Of a stretch of DNA of 64,000 nt, positions 17,669 through 26,636 are shown piece by piece; the first letter of the stretch is position 1; every line of letters starts with the position of its first letter. Where the stretch lies: contig CAZFEC010000007.1 of NCBI GenBank assembly GCA_964517435.1, positions 1 through 64,000 on the forward strand. The letters run 5' to 3'. A program made the translations under genes and the position numbers. The stretch comes from BS150m-G50 sp964517435 (GTDB lineage: Bacteria > CAIWAD01 > BS150m-G50). Under the pieces are notes generated by a model, which saw only the letters and a program-made list of their open reading frames with translations, searched no databases and had not been told where the DNA came from.

Positions 17669-20317
17669 ATGCGTACTCTCCTCGTTTGCCTGATGACGCT
17701 GGTTCTCGCCCTGACCACGCACAGCCGGCTGTTGCCCGACTCCCTGATCTGTCTTATCGACAGCGCTTGCGTTCGCAGCGGCTTGTCGCTGTCTGAACTC
17801 GGGTTCGAGAAGAAGTGGGTTGAAGACGACACCTTCCGCCTTCCCCTGGTGACCGCCATCCTGGATGAACCGCTGGCGCTGGCCCGTTATGGGGACGAAT
17901 TCGGGTTGCTGGTGACGGATTCGCTGCCTCCCTCGACCCTGGTCCGGACTCTGGCGGAATTCCTCGAACGCCCGCAACCGCAGTTTGAAGGCCGCTCTAC
18001 CCGGGACCGGTGTGATACAAACCTGGATGATACAATCTCCGTCGTACCGGGCTTGTCCGGTTTCCTGACCGGCATCGCCGCCGCCGACAGCCTGCTGGAG
18101 CTCTTTTACGCCCAGCTCTCCCGCGCCGACCGCCGCTTGATCCTCTACCAGGCCATCGATACATGGAGCGAGGATGATGGTGAGGACTATCGGGGACGGC
18201 TGCTGGCTTCGATGCAGAATCCAGATTCCTCCCTCTGGGATAATGCCGCCGACCAGCTCTATACCGTTGCCGCGCGCACGGATCTGACGCCTTTGCTGGA
18301 TGCATTTGCCGGTTGCGCAACCGCCATGCAGTCCCTCAGCCGCGATCCGAAAGATTACCAGGCTTTGCAGCTTCCGGCCCGGTTCCGGACACCCTGGGGC
18401 AATGTCCTGATCGCTGCTCAGACCGACGACTTCCATCAGGCGGAGGATCTGTTACTCCTGATCGACCCGGGCGGCGATGACAGCTACCGCAACGGTTTTC
18501 CGCGCGCCATCGGTTCCGTCAGCGAGCCCGCGTTGCAGTTCTGCCTTGACCTGGCGGGAGATGATTTGTATCACGGAACCGAGACCGCGGTTGCACAGGG
18601 GAGCGCGGTGCTGGGTATCGCCTGGCTGGAAGATTGCTCCGGCCGGGACACTTACCTGGGCGCCATGCATGCCCAGGGTAGCGCTTTGATGGGATGCGCA
18701 CTGCTCCATGACCGTGCCGGCGACGACATCTTCCGCGCCGATTTCTTTGCGCAAGCCGCCGGTCATTTCGGCATCGGATTGCTGCTCGATGAGTCCGGTG
18801 ATGATTTGTATCACGCCACCGCCTGGTGTCAGGGCATGGGCGGCACTTTCGGTTGCGGGGCGTTGATCGACCGGGACGGCGACGACCGCTACAGCGCCGG
18901 TGGTGCTTATCTGCACAAACCACTGCGCCCCCGCGACTATCGCTCTTTCGCCCAGGGCTTCGCGATGGGATACCGGGACCGGGCCGGGGGAGGTATCGGC
19001 CTGTTGCTGGAAGGCGGCGGTAACGATTTCTATAACGCGGAGATCTACGCGCAAGGTTGCAGCTACTGGTATGCGCTGGGTGTGCTGCTCGACCAGGCCG
19101 GCAACGACCAGTACCTGGCCACTCAGTACGCGCAGGGAGCGGGTATTCACCTGTCCTGCGGTCTGCTGGCCGACCAGTCGGGCGACGACCACTACTACTC
19201 ACGCTTCGGACCTTCTCTCGGCACCGGGCACGATTACAGCGTCGGAATGCTGCTCGACGCCGCCGGCAACGATAATTACATGGTGTCGGGCGGTATCGGC
19301 GTTTCGCTGACCAATTCCTTCGGAATGCTGCTGGACGGCAGCGGCGACGATGTTTACAGTTACAGCGAAGTCTGGGGCGTGGGCGCGGTCCGCCACGGAC
19401 GCGGTTATGCCGGTCACGCGCTCTTTCTCGACCTGGACGGCCGTGACGTTTATCCCGCCGCTTCGCCCGGCGCGAACGACTCGCTCTGGCACCAGCACGA
19501 CTACGGGCTCGGTTGGGATCGCACGGTGCGCCCGGACGGAGAGCCTCCCGGTGCGCAGGAGGAGGCGGATTCGCTGACGGACACCCTGACGATGCCGCTT
19601 GATTCGCTTTGGTCGGTGGCGGTGAAATGGGGAGTGGGCTCGAACCGGATCCGCGTGCCGCAGGCTCGCCGGGCGCTCGCCACGCGCATCGAAGAGACCG
19701 TTCCCTTCCTGCGCGAGGAGCGTAAACTGGATACTTCCTCCGGTCTGGTGCGCCGTGCCCTGGTGTTGGTTACCAAAGGGGAGCCGGAGGCGATGGCGCC
19801 GCTACTGGTGGAATCGCTGCGCGACAGTTCCGAGGATATGCGGGTGATGTCGCTGGGTCTGCTCGCCGACACGCTTTTCACACGGCACGCGGCAATCGTC
19901 GCGGCTCGCCTTGACACCCTGGACGGACGCGAACTCCGCGGCTCACTACTGACCCTGGGTGAAATGCGAAGCGTGGCACATATCCCTCTAATCGCTTCCT
20001 ACCTGTCTTCACCGCAGGAGAAGCTGCGCCAGACCACTATCCGGGCGCTGGCAGCGACCTACGCACCGGAGGCGCTGCCCCACCTGTTGCAGGGATTGCT
20101 GGATCCGCTGTTTACAATTCGCTCAGGTGTGGTAGACCGGTTGGATCGTTTTCCGGTGGGAAGTATCTACACTCAGCTGCCGGCGGGAACCCCCCGTCAT
20201 GAACGGGAGCTGATCCTGCGCGATTGCCTGCGCCGGGCGCAGACTGAATGCGGCTGGTGGACGCGGTGGCGTTTGCAGCGGCGGTTGCGGCAACTGGAAC
20301 GCTCATCCTCCGGCTGA
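17669..20317 (+). CDS. secreted repeat protein: 12 GDDxY repeats plus HEAT-like C-terminus
   Basis: 882 residues with a signal peptide (MRTLLVCLMTLVLALTTHS). Residues about 265-600 hold twelve degenerate repeats of roughly 25-40 residues built on LLD-x-x-G-D-D-x-Y followed by an AQG-x-(A/G) segment, e.g. LIDPGGDDSY, LLDESGDDLY, LIDRDGDDRY, LLDQAGNDQY, LLDGSGDDVY. The acidic turns suggest a calcium-binding solenoid, but this is inference. The C-terminal third (about 655-880) contains helix pairs such as LLVESLRDSSEDMRVMSLG and LRQTTIRALAATYAPEALPH typical of HEAT repeats. Preceded by AAAGGAA 8 bp from the ATG. It abuts convergent dnaG with no intervening base. Function unknown. Confidence 0.78.
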   Translation: MRTLLVCLMTLVLALTTHSRLLPDSLICLIDSACVRSGLSLSELGFEKKWVEDDTFRLPLVTAILDEPLALARYGDEFGLLVTDSLPPSTLVRTLAEFLERPQPQFEGRSTRDRCDTNLDDTISVVPGLSGFLTGIAAADSLLELFYAQLSRADRRLILYQAIDTWSEDDGEDYRGRLLASMQNPDSSLWDNAADQLYTVAARTDLTPLLDAFAGCATAMQSLSRDPKDYQALQLPARFRTPWGNVLIAAQTDDFHQAEDLLLLIDPGGDDSYRNGFPRAIGSVSEPALQFCLDLAGDDLYHGTETAVAQGSAVLGIAWLEDCSGRDTYLGAMHAQGSALMGCALLHDRAGDDIFRADFFAQAAGHFGIGLLLDESGDDLYHATAWCQGMGGTFGCGALIDRDGDDRYSAGGAYLHKPLRPRDYRSFAQGFAMGYRDRAGGGIGLLLEGGGNDFYNAEIYAQGCSYWYALGVLLDQAGNDQYLATQYAQGAGIHLSCGLLADQSGDDHYYSRFGPSLGTGHDYSVGMLLDAAGNDNYMVSGGIGVSLTNSFGMLLDGSGDDVYSYSEVWGVGAVRHGRGYAGHALFLDLDGRDVYPAASPGANDSLWHQHDYGLGWDRTVRPDGEPPGAQEEADSLTDTLTMPLDSLWSVAVKWGVGSNRIRVPQARRALATRIEETVPFLREERKLDTSSGLVRRALVLVTKGEPEAMAPLLVESLRDSSEDMRVMSLGLLADTLFTRHAAIVAARLDTLDGRELRGSLLTLGEMRSVAHIPLIASYLSSPQEKLRQTTIRALAATYAPEALPHLLQGLLDPLFTIRSGVVDRLDRFPVGSIYTQLPAGTPRHERELILRDCLRRAQTECGWWTRWRLQRRLRQLERSSSG

Positions 20318-22156
20318 TCAGGAGGATGATCCCGGCAATTCCCGCAACTTTTGCGAGAGCTGCTGTACTTCGCTCAGAAGTTCCGCTCTCTGGCCGGCAT
20401 CCAGCTCCTGGGCGTCAAGCCGCTGACTTAGCTTCTTAAGCTCCGCCCTCAGGGAACGCTCCTGCAGCGCCCGCAGATGATCCTGCAGCTCTTGTGCATC
20501 CCCTGGCAAAGGGGAGTGGTGCAGGTACTCCAGCAGATAGTTCTGTGCCCGCGCTTCCGAAAAGTGGGAACGTATCACATCGTCGTCGAGCAGCTGGTCA
20601 CGGTTGAGCTCAGCCAGTTTCAACAGAGCCTGCTTGATACCGGCGTGTGCAATCCATTTGGTCACCTCTTCCCGCGCGATCTCGGAACGCAGTTCCGGGT
20701 TACTCAGAAAAAGCTCAAGGATGCGCTTGGCGGGGTGGTGATCGTGTCCCGCTTCGCCGGAGGTTGCCGGTTCCGCGGCGGTCGCGGAAGTGCTGGTGGT
20801 CGCCGCAGTGCGGACCTGTTTACGCAGCTGCTCCTTCAGCACCTCCGTCTCTACACCCGAAAAGCGAGCCAGCCGCTGGAGAATCTGCTGCTGTTCGAAG
20901 ACATCCTCAATCAGCGCCACCGTCTTGAGCAGGGACTGTAGAAAGGCGCTGAACTGACGCGGCGTCGCGTCGGGGATTTCCGCGCGGAAGCGGTCCAACC
21001 GCCAGGCAAAGATGTCGCGACCCTCCTGGAGCAGGTGCTCGAAATCATCCTCACCGCGACTGCGGATGAACGAGTCGGGATCTTCCCCCGGGGGCAGCTG
21101 GGCGACCGTTACCTGGAGACCGGCGGCGATCAGCAGGTCGGCACCGCGCGCCGCCGCTTCACTGCCGGCGGTGTCGGCATCGTAGAGGAGCGTAACCTTA
21201 TCGGTATAACGCTTGATGAGGAAAGCTTGTTCCCGCGTCAGTGCGGTACCCATCGAAGCCACCGCATTACGGATATCGAACTGGTGAAGCGCGATGACAT
21301 CCATGTAGCCTTCGACTAGGAGGGCGTATCCCTCCTTGCGTAAACCGCCGCGGTTCTGGTAAAGGCCGTAGAGTTCGCGACTCTTGCTGTAGAGCGGATG
21401 TTCGGCCGAATTGATGTACTTGGGCGCGTCGCCTGACGCGCCGGGCAGCACCCTGCCCCCGAACGCGATCACCTTGCCGGAGAGGTTCAGCAGCGGAAAC
21501 ATCATCCGGTCGCGGAAAACATCATAAATTGTGTCACGTTGGCTGCGGGCGAACAGCACCGACTTCAGCAGGATATCCTGACGGAATCCTTCACGACGTA
21601 AGTGCGACAACAAGCAGTCCCACTGGGCCGGCGCATAACCGATCTGGAAGTCGTTCAGGGTGGCGTCATCGATGCCGCGTGATCGTACATAAGCGTCTAT
21701 CGTTTGTCCGCTGTCTTGTTTCCGGTCGTCGGCGTCACCGGCGGAGTCCGCCTGCATCAGCTGCTGAAGGCGCTCGCGATAGAAGCGCGCCGCCCCCGCA
21801 TAGATATTGCGCAGCTGTTCCTTCTGGCTGCGCTTCTCCGGTGACGGTTCACCGCCCTGCCGGTAGCGCATCTGGACGCCGGCGCGCACGGCGAGGAACT
21901 CCACCGCCTCGGGATAACTCATCCCTTCGTACTGCATGATGAAACTGAAGATATCGCCCGAGACACCGCAACCGAAGCACTTGAAAATCCGCTTCTCGGG
22001 GGAAACCATGAAGGAGGGCGTCTTCTCTTCGTGAAAGGGACAGCGTCCCTTGAGATTGGAGCCGGACCGCCTGAGTTCAAGGTACTGTGAGACGAGCTGT
22101 CCGATATCGAGTCGGTCTCGGATCTCCTCTATGACTTCCGGTTCGATGTACGGCAT
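20318..22156 (-). CDS. dnaG: DNA primase
   Basis: 612 residues, normal bacterial length. Synthesises RNA primers at the replication fork. CHC2 zinc ribbon with ligands Cys39, His42, Cys60 and Cys63 (CPFHEEKTPSF and FKCFGCG); catalytic core with Toprim residues in LLVEGYMDVIAL near 275-285 and YDADTAGSEAA; a divergent helical C-terminal helicase-interaction domain (about 455-612). Downstream of mutS2 on the same strand with 32 bp between, so likely co-transcribed. A GGAGG lies 12 bp upstream of the ATG. No exact GTGATACA octamer occurs within its 1.8 kb, although CGTATCAC and TGTGTCAC variants do. Confidence 0.97.
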   Translation of the reverse strand: MPYIEPEVIEEIRDRLDIGQLVSQYLELRRSGSNLKGRCPFHEEKTPSFMVSPEKRIFKCFGCGVSGDIFSFIMQYEGMSYPEAVEFLAVRAGVQMRYRQGGEPSPEKRSQKEQLRNIYAGAARFYRERLQQLMQADSAGDADDRKQDSGQTIDAYVRSRGIDDATLNDFQIGYAPAQWDCLLSHLRREGFRQDILLKSVLFARSQRDTIYDVFRDRMMFPLLNLSGKVIAFGGRVLPGASGDAPKYINSAEHPLYSKSRELYGLYQNRGGLRKEGYALLVEGYMDVIALHQFDIRNAVASMGTALTREQAFLIKRYTDKVTLLYDADTAGSEAAARGADLLIAAGLQVTVAQLPPGEDPDSFIRSRGEDDFEHLLQEGRDIFAWRLDRFRAEIPDATPRQFSAFLQSLLKTVALIEDVFEQQQILQRLARFSGVETEVLKEQLRKQVRTAATTSTSATAAEPATSGEAGHDHHPAKRILELFLSNPELRSEIAREEVTKWIAHAGIKQALLKLAELNRDQLLDDDVIRSHFSEARAQNYLLEYLHHSPLPGDAQELQDHLRALQERSLRAELKKLSQRLDAQELDAGQRAELLSEVQQLSQKLRELPGSSS

Positions 22157-22188
22157 CGCGGTCGTCTGCCTCCGTAACGGATTGTACT

Positions 22189-24537
22189 TTATCCTGCCGT
22201 GAGGGTGACGATGGTGACGCCGTCACCCCCCTCCGGCAATGTCCCCCGACGAAATTGTTTCACGTAGGGCATCTGCTTGAGGTACCGGTGGATGTTCTCG
22301 CGCAAAGCGCCCGTGCCCTTGCCGTGCAGAAGCGTGACCTCCAGCAGATCATTCATCAGGCAGCCGTCCAGATAGGCGTCGATCTGATCGAGCGCTTCGT
22401 CGACCAGCATCCCGCGCAGGTCGATTGTCGGCAGGCTGCGGGTGGAATACTCGCCTCCCGCTCCCCGGCTGCCCGGTGTCCGGTCTGGCGGTGGCACGAT
22501 GGTGGTGACGTCGTCGAGGGGAAATGTCATTTTGAACTTTCCCGATTGTCCCACGAGGACGCAGGCGGTGGGATCAATCGAGATCACCCGCACCGGTTCG
22601 GTGATATCAACGATACGCACCCAATCCCCTTTGGCGAAACCGGGCTTGCCGATTTTTGTATCACGCTGCTTCAGCTTGCGGATTTGCCGGTCGGTAACCT
22701 CTTGCCGTTCCTCCAGCCGCTCCCGGGTCTGCTTGACGACTTCGGATTTCGCGGCGGCCACACGGATTTCGCGCACGGCGTTCTCTACCATCCGGTTCGA
22801 TTCGGCCAGAATGCGCTTCGACTCCTCCAGGGCCTTTCGTTTGATATCACGCGTCTCACGGCGGACGCCCTTCAACTTCTGACGGTACTCCTGCAGCAGC
22901 GATTCCAGCTCCGTCTCACGCGCCTTCACGCGTGTGTGTTTCGTCTGATAGATCTGCATGCGGCGTCGCAGTGAAGTGATCAACTTCTCCATCGACTTCT
23001 GCTCCGTTCCCATGAAAAAACGGGAGCGGTCCACGATATGTTTGGGCGCTCCCATCCTCTGCGCGATTTCCAGCGCATAGCTCGAACCGGGCACTTCCGG
23101 TACGAACTTGAAAGTCGGCTCGATGCGCTCCTCCGCAAAGGACATCGAACCGTTGCTGATGTTCGACTGCTCGTGCGCAAAGGCCTTCAACCCGCCGAGG
23201 TGCGTCGTGATGATGGAGAGACCGGGGCTCTGCAGTAACCTTTCCATGATGGCCTTGGCCAGGGCGGTGCCAGCCTCCGGATCGGTGCCGGAACCCATCT
23301 CGTCGATCAGGAAAAGCGCGTTATCCTTGCTGTGCCGCACCATGCGCATGATGCGCTGCATGTGCGAGGAGAAGGTGGAGAGATCATTATCGATGGACTG
23401 CTCGTCGCCGATATCACTGTAGACTCCGCTGAAGAAGGGGATGCGGCTTTCCGGCGAGGCGGGGATCGGTAAACCGGAAGCGGTCATCAGCGCCAGCAGA
23501 CCGATGGTCTTCAAGGCGACGGTCTTGCCGCCGGCATTGGGGCCGCTGATCAACAGCATCCGTTGCTTGCCGCCGATATCCAGGTTCAGCGGTACAACCG
23601 TCTGCTTCTCCAGCAACAGCGGGTGGCGCGCTTCCCGGATTCGCAATTGCATCTGTTCGATCACCGTCGGCGCACAGCCCTTAAGGTGGCGGCCGTAGCG
23701 TGCCTTGGCGTTCAGCAGGTCCAGGCGGTGCAGGCTTTGCAGCGCCGATTTAAGTTCCGGCAGTGCTTCCCGTAACCGCTCCGCAAACGCCCGCAGCAGC
23801 CTGGCTATCTCCTGCTGTTCCTGGCCGCGCAGGCGCTGGAGACGGTTGCCCGCTTCCACGGCCTCCGCCGGTTCGATGTAGACCGTGGCGCCGCTGTCGG
23901 ACTGGTCGATGATGATACCCTGCAGCCGTCCCCGCATGTTTTCGCGCACCGGAATGGTCAGATGACCGTGACGGAAACTAACCAGGTTTTCCTGAGCCAC
24001 CTGCTGCCGGGCGAGTTGCTCGGCGAGGCCGGTCATCTTCTTCTCCAGCTGGCGCTGCTCTTTTTTCAAGGTGCGACGGATATCCGCCAGTTGGGGAGAG
24101 GCGCTGTCGAGGATTTCGCCGTCGGGATCCGCAATCTTGTCGATCGCCTTGGTTTGAACGGCAAAGTCGCAGAGATCCTCCAGCAGAGGGCTGATATGCG
24201 GGTATGAGTCACGCTGCGTCTTAACCAGGCCGCTCAGGCGGGTTGACAGCTCCAGGATGATGCGCAGGTTGCGCAACTGCTCGCCGGTCAGGAAACCGCC
24301 CGGAGCTTCCAGTGCCTGCAATTCCTCCGTCGCCGGATGCAGGTCAGTCAGCGCCAGGCCACCCTGGTTTTCCAGGATGTCCATCATCTCGGCCAGGCAA
24401 GCCGACTCCCGCCGCACCGCCTCGAGATCCGCCAGGGGCGCCAATTTCAGCAGCAACTCGCGCGTGCCGGGAGAAGCTGCCCGCTCGGCGGCATTAGCCA
24501 GTACTCTGGAAAACTCAAGTGCCTGGTACGACGACAT
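22189..24537 (-). CDS. mutS2: MutS2 family protein (endonuclease/ATPase)
   Basis: 782 residues from the ATG at 24537, which gives the normal MutS2 N-terminus (ALEFSRVLANAAERAASPGT) and has AAGGATAGG just upstream; an open frame upstream to 24696 is probably untranslated. MutS2 suppresses recombination and, in firmicutes, rescues stalled ribosomes. ABC-type ATPase: Walker A GPNAGGKT near 330, Walker B LFLIDEMGSGTDPEAG, Q-loop/signature region TFSSHM. A coiled-coil segment follows (about 520-640) and a C-terminal Smr nuclease domain (DLRGMLVDEALDQID near 702, LLHGKGTGALRENI). Lies upstream of dnaG in an apparent two-gene operon. Confidence 0.95.
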   Translation of the reverse strand: MSSYQALEFSRVLANAAERAASPGTRELLLKLAPLADLEAVRRESACLAEMMDILENQGGLALTDLHPATEELQALEAPGGFLTGEQLRNLRIILELSTRLSGLVKTQRDSYPHISPLLEDLCDFAVQTKAIDKIADPDGEILDSASPQLADIRRTLKKEQRQLEKKMTGLAEQLARQQVAQENLVSFRHGHLTIPVRENMRGRLQGIIIDQSDSGATVYIEPAEAVEAGNRLQRLRGQEQQEIARLLRAFAERLREALPELKSALQSLHRLDLLNAKARYGRHLKGCAPTVIEQMQLRIREARHPLLLEKQTVVPLNLDIGGKQRMLLISGPNAGGKTVALKTIGLLALMTASGLPIPASPESRIPFFSGVYSDIGDEQSIDNDLSTFSSHMQRIMRMVRHSKDNALFLIDEMGSGTDPEAGTALAKAIMERLLQSPGLSIITTHLGGLKAFAHEQSNISNGSMSFAEERIEPTFKFVPEVPGSSYALEIAQRMGAPKHIVDRSRFFMGTEQKSMEKLITSLRRRMQIYQTKHTRVKARETELESLLQEYRQKLKGVRRETRDIKRKALEESKRILAESNRMVENAVREIRVAAAKSEVVKQTRERLEERQEVTDRQIRKLKQRDTKIGKPGFAKGDWVRIVDITEPVRVISIDPTACVLVGQSGKFKMTFPLDDVTTIVPPPDRTPGSRGAGGEYSTRSLPTIDLRGMLVDEALDQIDAYLDGCLMNDLLEVTLLHGKGTGALRENIHRYLKQMPYVKQFRRGTLPEGGDGVTIVTLTAG

Positions 24538-24814
24538 GCACCTATCCTTATCATCTCGATCCACACTGCGGACGACGTGATACAAGCCGCCGTCCGCGCC
24601 TACGACTGACAATATATGAAACTCCCGCAAACATCCAGCCAACTCATTCCCCGCCGCTCGTATCACATCGCCTGCCGACTTACGGTCACGGGTCATGGGC
24701 CGGGTTCCTCACCTGTTGCCGATCACCCTGGATTTCGCTATTTTCAGAAAGTGGTTCGGAGTTTCCATCAACGCCCCGCCACAGCTTATCCGGTCAACCG
24801 AAAGGAGATGCCTT

Positions 24815-25000
24815 ATGGCCATGACACCTCCACCTCGTTGGGTTTTCGCGATTCTGGCTTGCGGAGGCAGTTGGGCCTGCGGGCTCTACAGCGGTATCGC
24901 CGCGTCCGGCGCCGGTAACGGCGGCACTATCGTCAGAGTCATCATTTACGGTGTCTTCACGCTGCTGATGCTGTGGGGCGTACTCGGAAAGAGACCGTGA
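24815..25000 (+). CDS. small two-TM membrane protein
   Basis: 61 residues from the ATG at 24815, preceded by a strong AAAGGAGA ribosome site. Two predicted membrane helices (about 8-28 and 38-56) separated by a Gly-rich turn (GIAASGAGNGG). The two Cys in ILACGGSWACG lie at the start of the first helix. Its last codon overlaps the GTG start of the following DUF3795 gene, implying translational coupling. No known function. Confidence 0.55.
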   Translation: MAMTPPPRWVFAILACGGSWACGLYSGIAASGAGNGGTIVRVIIYGVFTLLMLWGVLGKRP

Positions 25001-25335
25001 CCGGCGCCTGCGGTATCGAATGCGAGCGCTGTCCGATTTATATCGCGGCCCATGACGCAGACTATGCCGAGGAGCTGGCTCAGCAGTGGCGTCGTGACGG
25101 TCACAGCGAGGCGAAGGCGGACTGGTTCCGCTGCGAAGGATGTCACGGAGCGGACGAAGTTGTCTGGGGTGATGATTGCGCGATCCGTGAGTGTTGCAAA
25201 ACCTCCCGCGGTCTCGATAATTGTTCCCGTTGCGAGGTTTTCCCGTGTGACACAATCAATGAGTTTGCCAACGACGGCATTCCGCATCACCGGGAGGCGG
25301 TTGAAAGCCTGCGGCAACGGGCAAAGAACGACTGA
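24997..25335 (+). CDS. DUF3795-family cysteine-rich protein
   Basis: 112 residues starting at a GTG that overlaps the stop of the upstream small membrane protein (GTGA). Nine-cysteine pattern: ACGIECERCPIY near the N-terminus, WFRCEGCHG, CAIRECC and NCSRCEVFPC, typical of DUF3795, which likely binds metal or an Fe-S cluster; function is not established. A start 24 bp further upstream is also possible. Coupled to the preceding gene. Confidence 0.75.
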   Translation: MTGACGIECERCPIYIAAHDADYAEELAQQWRRDGHSEAKADWFRCEGCHGADEVVWGDDCAIRECCKTSRGLDNCSRCEVFPCDTINEFANDGIPHHREAVESLRQRAKND

Positions 25336-25362
25336 TCGGTACAACAACAATTCTGGGGTAGT

Positions 25363-25851
25363 TTGAAGAAGACGACAGGAATCTATCGAGCGACCGGGAA
25401 AGATCTGGAGGCGCTGTTGGCCTGCCATGCGGCAGCCGATCGTGAAGACCGGTGCGTCTGGCTGGGCCGAAAGATCGAATCCGGCAACTGCTATCTGCTT
25501 CGGCGAGAGGGTGATGTCGCCGGTTACGCTGTGTTCGAGTATTCTTTTTTCGATCTCGGCTTCATCACGCTGCTCTGGACGACGGCTAACCGACGCCAAG
25601 AAGGAGTGGCTACTGCTCTGATCGGTTATCTGGAGGAGCGCTGCCAGACCGCAAAGATCTTCACATCCACGAATCGCTCCAACCACCCGATGCGTGCATT
25701 GCTCGCCAAACTGAATTATGTCTTCAGCGGCGAGGTAGATAATCTCGACGTTGGTGATCCGGAGCTGTTTTTCTGCAAACGGCTGGCACCAGCCGCTTCC
25801 GCCAATGGATTAGCTGGTGACCGGATTGATCACCCCCGCAACCCGGAGTAA
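25363..25851 (+). CDS. GNAT-family N-acetyltransferase
   Basis: 162 residues, TTG start. Acyl-CoA-dependent acetyltransferase fold: N-terminal IYRATGKDLEAL, beta-strand pair YAVFEYSFFDLGFITLLWT, the acetyl-CoA pyrophosphate loop RRQEGVATALI (Q/R-x-x-G-x-(G/A) type) and C-terminal NHPMRALLAKLNYVFSGE. Substrate unknown. It is in an operon with the membrane-protein gene 2 bp downstream. Confidence 0.8.
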   Translation: MKKTTGIYRATGKDLEALLACHAAADREDRCVWLGRKIESGNCYLLRREGDVAGYAVFEYSFFDLGFITLLWTTANRRQEGVATALIGYLEERCQTAKIFTSTNRSNHPMRALLAKLNYVFSGEVDNLDVGDPELFFCKRLAPAASANGLAGDRIDHPRNPE

Positions 25852-25853
25852 TC

Positions 25854-26498
25854 ATGTCCCTGAGAACATTGACGCTGCTGGTCATGATCGGCATCGCTGT
25901 CAATTTCGTGATACGCCTGGCCGGAACGCTGCCGGGAGTCTGGCTTATCACCAGACCGGCTGTGATCTCAGCCAGCGTTCTTCACCTGCTGGCCGCGCTG
26001 GCGGTTGTCTTTTTCTTCACCGGCTGTCAACACGCCGAGTGCTTCTCCGACCGGCCGCGCGTGCGCCAAGCGGCCGCCATAGCCGCCTGGGGCGCGATCA
26101 TCGGTCTGCTGTTGCCGTTGAAGTCCTTCCTCTTCCACAGCTGTCTGATCCGCACTCTCCCGAATGCAGTGACACTCGGGGTGGAATTACTAGGGCCCTT
26201 GGTGGCGACGATTACGATGATCGTCTTTCTGATCGCACTCTACCAGGACCAGGAACTGCGACAGGACAAACGGCTGTCGCGCGGGATCCACTACGGCCTG
26301 GCGGGAACCGGTCTTTTCTTCTGGTTGCACCTCATCGTCATCTTCAATTACGTGATACACTTTCGTCTGCACTGGCTGTCACGGTTTCCCGTCTGGCTGG
26401 CCCCGGTGACGCTGCCGCTGGTTACCGCCGCTTCCGCAGCCCTTTTTTACTTCTTCTACACCTTCCGGCAGCACCTCGCGCTGCCTTCTGAAAGCTGA
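25854..26498 (+). CDS. polytopic membrane protein of unknown function
   Basis: 214 residues with about six hydrophobic segments (near 5-22, 40-58, 74-92, 108-130, 150-170, 180-202). Contains a CQH motif and several His residues between membrane segments (FTGCQHAECF, FLFHSCLIR, FWLHLIVIFNYVIHF), reminiscent of heme- or metal-coordinating membrane proteins, but I do not recognise the family. GGAG 5 bp before the ATG supports the start. Includes one octamer read as Val-Ile-His. Confidence 0.6.
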   Translation: MSLRTLTLLVMIGIAVNFVIRLAGTLPGVWLITRPAVISASVLHLLAALAVVFFFTGCQHAECFSDRPRVRQAAAIAAWGAIIGLLLPLKSFLFHSCLIRTLPNAVTLGVELLGPLVATITMIVFLIALYQDQELRQDKRLSRGIHYGLAGTGLFFWLHLIVIFNYVIHFRLHWLSRFPVWLAPVTLPLVTAASAALFYFFYTFRQHLALPSES

Positions 26499-26555
26499 TC
26501 CGGCGACGACTCGCTCCGCTCTCTGACTACATCTTTTCGCTCTCTGTTAATCTGG

Positions 26556-26585
26556 TTGCTTTTTTCCGGAGCGGCGTGATATAAT
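26556..26585 (+). promoter_or_regulatory. sigma70-like promoter of asnA
   Basis: TTGCTT (26556-26561) and a perfect TATAAT (26580-26585) are separated by 18 bp, about 50 bp before the asnA ATG. This is the best promoter-like match I saw in the window. The -10 box overlaps GTGATATA, one base away from the GTGATACA octamer. Confidence 0.6.
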
Positions 26586-26636
26586 TTCTTCTCAACTTGC
26601 GAGCCAAACTCACTTTCAATAAAGAATGGAGCAACT

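Noticed and set aside
24997..25851. DUF3795/GNAT pair as toxin-antitoxin system
   Set aside because: The upstream protein is not a ribbon-helix-helix antitoxin, and GNAT alone is not evidence.
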